A DNA stretch of 64,000 nt, taken from NCBI GenBank assembly GCA_035430165.1, contig DAOMGE010000012.1, forward strand, positions 1 to 64,000. The letters run 5' to 3'. Position numbers and translations under genes: made by a program. The notes beneath the pieces are model-generated. The model did not search any database, was not told the origin of the DNA, and saw only the letters and a list, made by a program, of their open reading frames with translations. How positions within the stretch are numbered: the stretch's first letter is position 1; the number at the start of each line of letters is the position of its first letter. Positions 61,808 to 64,000 of this stretch are shown here, in pieces. The DNA is from UBA7239 sp035430165 (GTDB lineage: Bacteria; Pseudomonadota; Gammaproteobacteria; Pseudomonadales; UBA7239).

Positions 61808-64000
61808 ATGAAAGATTCCAATAACAATCATCATGATAATGACGGGTTTGTTGCGCGAATTATTGGCGTAAAAGGCTCGGTCAAACTGGTAAGCCATGTG
61901 CATGGCACAAAGACCGGTGCGAAAGGCGACGAGATTTTTCTTGGCGATACGCTGCAGACATCTGCTGATGGCGCAGTGGTTATCGCAGTGAAAGGTGGCT
62001 CTGCTGTTAGTCTGGGCCACAACAAGTTGGTCACGTTTAACGACCAGTTTGTCACTTACTGTCGTATGGGTTCTCTCGATAGCCACGCGGGTGACATGCT
62101 TGATTTTGATACGCTTGGCCTGGGTGTCAAACTGGCGGGTGCCATTGGCCAGGTTTCTCCGGGAAAACCCTCTGGGGATGTCGGTCTCCAGAGTCATAGC
62201 AGTTATATTTCCTCTATCGAAAGTCCGCTGTATTTCAGTCGTGATTTGCTGTCGCCCCAGGCGGTGCAGGATTTTTTTACCAAACCGATTTCACCTGATC
62301 CAATCCATATCCGTTTCAATTCTGGCCCGCAGTTTGAGCGCAATGACTTGCGTCCATCACCTGTCCTGGATTTTTTTACCAAACCTATTGTGCCCGACGT
62401 TATCAATATAGCGCCGACAGTGCCGCCGCATGTTTTGCCTGTTTTGCCTACATCAATTGTTGGTGTCGCCGGTATCAACATTCCTGAGTCCGGCAATCTC
62501 GTTTACACAGTGTCCCTGTCCCATGCTTCAACAAGTGCCACCACGTTTCCTCTGTTAATTGGTGGCGGCACCGCCACGGACGGCGTGGATTTTACGAATG
62601 TATTGGTTGATGCGATGTTCAGTAATGGTGTCACCATCAGCGGTGGAATCATCACAGTTCCTGCAGGCGTTACATCGTTCACAATCACGGTGCCGACTAC
62701 GCCTGATACTGTCCATGAACCGGACGAAACTGTGCCATTGACAGTGGGAGGGGTAACCGGAACAAGCACGATTGTTGACGATGATCCTGTGCCGCAGGTT
62801 GCGTCGGTCACAAGCCAGAATGCGACTGAAGCTGGCACTATTGTTCATGCGGTGACCTTGACCAACGCATCGGCAACTGCTGAAACATTTACCTTGTCGC
62901 TGACAGATGTCAGTGCCACCGGTGGTGTGGATTACACCAATGTGTTGAATAACGCTTCATTCAGCAATGGCGTCACCATCAATGGCGGCATTATTACGGT
63001 GCCAGCTGGTGTTACCGCGTTCACTATTTCGATTCCGACAACGCCGGATTCTGTGCATGAAACAAATGAGACTTATACGCTGACAGTGGGCGGTGTTTCC
63101 GGCACAGGCACGATCAATGATGATGATCCTCTGCCAACGATCAGTGGTGTCAGCAGTAACAGTGCGACAGAAGCATCAGCTATTGTGCACACTGTTTCGT
63201 TGAGCAATGCATCCAGCACAGCGACAACTTTTCCATTGAGTCTCGCTGATGTCAGCGCTACTGGTGGTGGTACGGATTACAACAGCACACTGACGAACGC
63301 GATGTTCAGTAATGGCGTGACGATCAGCGGCGGCAATATCACAGTGCCTGCAGGTGTAACGACATTCACGATTTCCATTCCGACGTCGGCAGATACTATC
63401 GACGAACCGGATGAAACCTATACGCTCACAGTAGGTGGTGTGAGTGGTACGGGTACGATTCTGGACGATGACCCTGCTCCTGCGATTGCTTCTGTCTCCA
63501 GCGATAGTGCGTCAGAATCGAGCAATATTGTCCACACGGTTACCTTGACGAATGTATCGTCTGTTTCGACAGTCTTTGCACTGTCGCTGGGCGACGTCAC
63601 GGCGACTGGCGGTGGCGTGGATTACACGAGCACGCTGACGAACGCGATGTTCAGTGATGGTGTGACGTTCAGCGGCGGCAACATCACGGTGCCGGCTGGC
63701 GTCACCAGTTTTACCCTCTCGATCCCGACGACGGCCGACACGCTGGATGAACCGAACGAGACGTACACCCTGACGGTGGGTGGCGTATCGGGCACGGGCA
63801 CGATCAACGACGACGATCCGACCCCGACCCTGTCGGTGGACGACATCACCATCAACGAAGCGGCGGGTACGGCGACGTTCACGGTGAGCCTGTCGGCGGC
63901 GAGTGGCCAGACGGTGACGGTGGATTACAACACGAGCAATGGCACGGCGACATCGGGTAGTGACTACACGAGTGGCGCGGGCACGTTGACGTTTGCGCCG
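61808..64000 (+). CDS. Large Calx-beta repeat adhesin (LapA-like), N-terminal part only
   Basis: The open frame starts at ATG 61808 after GAGGTGATC and runs without a stop to the window end, 731 codons. Residues about 14-80 resemble an N-terminal retention-type module (VARIIGVKGSVKLVSHVHG and a GDTLQTSADGAVVIAVKGG segment). A low-complexity region follows with two copies of DFFTKPI, 33 codons apart. Then come four Calx-beta-like repeats of 114-115 residues, each ending in a DDDP motif (codons at 62777, 63119, 63464, 63809), and the start of a fifth repeat of a more canonical type (TLSVDDITINEAAGTATF). No TAAG LapG cleavage site is evident. It is the likely substrate of the adjacent secretion genes. 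Confidence 0.9.
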   Translation, partial: MKDSNNNHHDNDGFVARIIGVKGSVKLVSHVHGTKTGAKGDEIFLGDTLQTSADGAVVIAVKGGSAVSLGHNKLVTFNDQFVTYCRMGSLDSHAGDMLDFDTLGLGVKLAGAIGQVSPGKPSGDVGLQSHSSYISSIESPLYFSRDLLSPQAVQDFFTKPISPDPIHIRFNSGPQFERNDLRPSPVLDFFTKPIVPDVINIAPTVPPHVLPVLPTSIVGVAGINIPESGNLVYTVSLSHASTSATTFPLLIGGGTATDGVDFTNVLVDAMFSNGVTISGGIITVPAGVTSFTITVPTTPDTVHEPDETVPLTVGGVTGTSTIVDDDPVPQVASVTSQNATEAGTIVHAVTLTNASATAETFTLSLTDVSATGGVDYTNVLNNASFSNGVTINGGIITVPAGVTAFTISIPTTPDSVHETNETYTLTVGGVSGTGTINDDDPLPTISGVSSNSATEASAIVHTVSLSNASSTATTFPLSLADVSATGGGTDYNSTLTNAMFSNGVTISGGNITVPAGVTTFTISIPTSADTIDEPDETYTLTVGGVSGTGTILDDDPAPAIASVSSDSASESSNIVHTVTLTNVSSVSTVFALSLGDVTATGGGVDYTSTLTNAMFSDGVTFSGGNITVPAGVTSFTLSIPTTADTLDEPNETYTLTVGGVSGTGTINDDDPTPTLSVDDITINEAAGTATFTVSLSAASGQTVTVDYNTSNGTATSGSDYTSGAGTLTFAP
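62435..63808 (+). repeat. Four tandem ~342-345 bp repeats coding for Calx-beta domains
   Basis: The units are 62435-62776, 62777-63118, 63119-63463 and 63464-63808. Shared peptides include FSNGVTISGG, ITVPAGVT-F-I-IPTT and YTLTVGGVSGTGTI-DDDP. DNA similarity rises toward the window end, and the last unit and the fifth partial repeat are visibly richer in G and C. Confidence 0.85.

Noticed and set aside
1..64000. CRISPR arrays, insertion sequences, prophage or integrase genes
   Set aside because: No short regularly spaced repeats, transposase, integrase or phage structural genes were found; the only long repeats are the phosphatase 3' ends and the adhesin units.

Overview
The window is a contiguous piece of a gammaproteobacterial chromosome, most like the Pseudomonadales/Cellvibrionales. 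The evidence is the gene order pilMNOPQ-aroK-aroB-damX-like-gltBD-hemE, the dapA-bamC-MBL-purC block, an EpmB/EF-P pair, and a Lap-type secretion locus. Base composition is moderate, with the first ~14 kb visibly more AT-rich than the 37-55 kb stretch. No rRNA, IS element, prophage or CRISPR array was seen.

Layout. 0-8.4 kb: type IV pilus alignment/secretin operon (pilM, N, O, P, Q) running into shikimate genes aroK and aroB and a SPOR-domain DamX-like protein. 8.6-14.8 kb: glutamate synthase gltB and gltD, closed by a strong terminator. 14.9-19.6 kb: hemE, then two convergent c-di-GMP family proteins, a DUF3391/HD-GYP protein with altered metal ligands and a FimX-like REC-PAS-GGDEF-EAL protein with degenerate motifs. 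19.7-21.4 kb: divergent epmB and efp. 21.5-24.5 kb: methionine salvage operon (DMT transporter, mtnB, mtnD, mtnC). 24.5-27.0 kb: a GT-C membrane glycosyltransferase, a split-barrel flavoprotein, tRNA-Asn and tRNA-Met. 27.2-31.1 kb: an mprF-like gene overlapping a VirJ/AcvB-like gene. 31.1-36.7 kb: glycan-modification island with three family-2 glycosyltransferases, a sulfotransferase and a second GT-C protein. 36.8-39.6 kb: selO, glpE, a NuoE-like Fe-S protein and a deazaflavin (F420)-dependent reductase. 39.8-44.8 kb: RND efflux adaptor and pump, and a nitrilase-family amidase. 44.8-50.2 kb: two purple-acid-phosphatase-like paralogues and an EEP-family nuclease/phosphatase. 50.3-52.7 kb: an F420 cluster (npdG-cofE-cofD). 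52.7-56.3 kb: dapA, bamC, an MBL hydrolase and purC. 56.3-64 kb: type I secretion genes (ABC transporter, membrane fusion protein, TolC-like protein) followed by the 5' end of a giant Calx-beta repeat adhesin that runs off the window.

How the genes fit together. PilMNOPQ and the FimX-like protein belong to the twitching-pilus system; the AftB/TfpW-like GT-C protein could act on pilin or other surface glycans, but that is speculation. The type I secretion genes and the adhesin form a biofilm module that in relatives is also controlled by c-di-GMP, though no lapD or lapG lies here. The most unexpected content is the F420 module. CofE, CofD and an F420:NADP oxidoreductase sit in one tight operon beside ordinary housekeeping genes, and about 11 kb away is a DDN-type reductase that would use F420H2, paired with an orphan NuoE-like Fe-S protein. 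The early F420 genes (cofC, cofG/cofH or fbiC) are not in the window.
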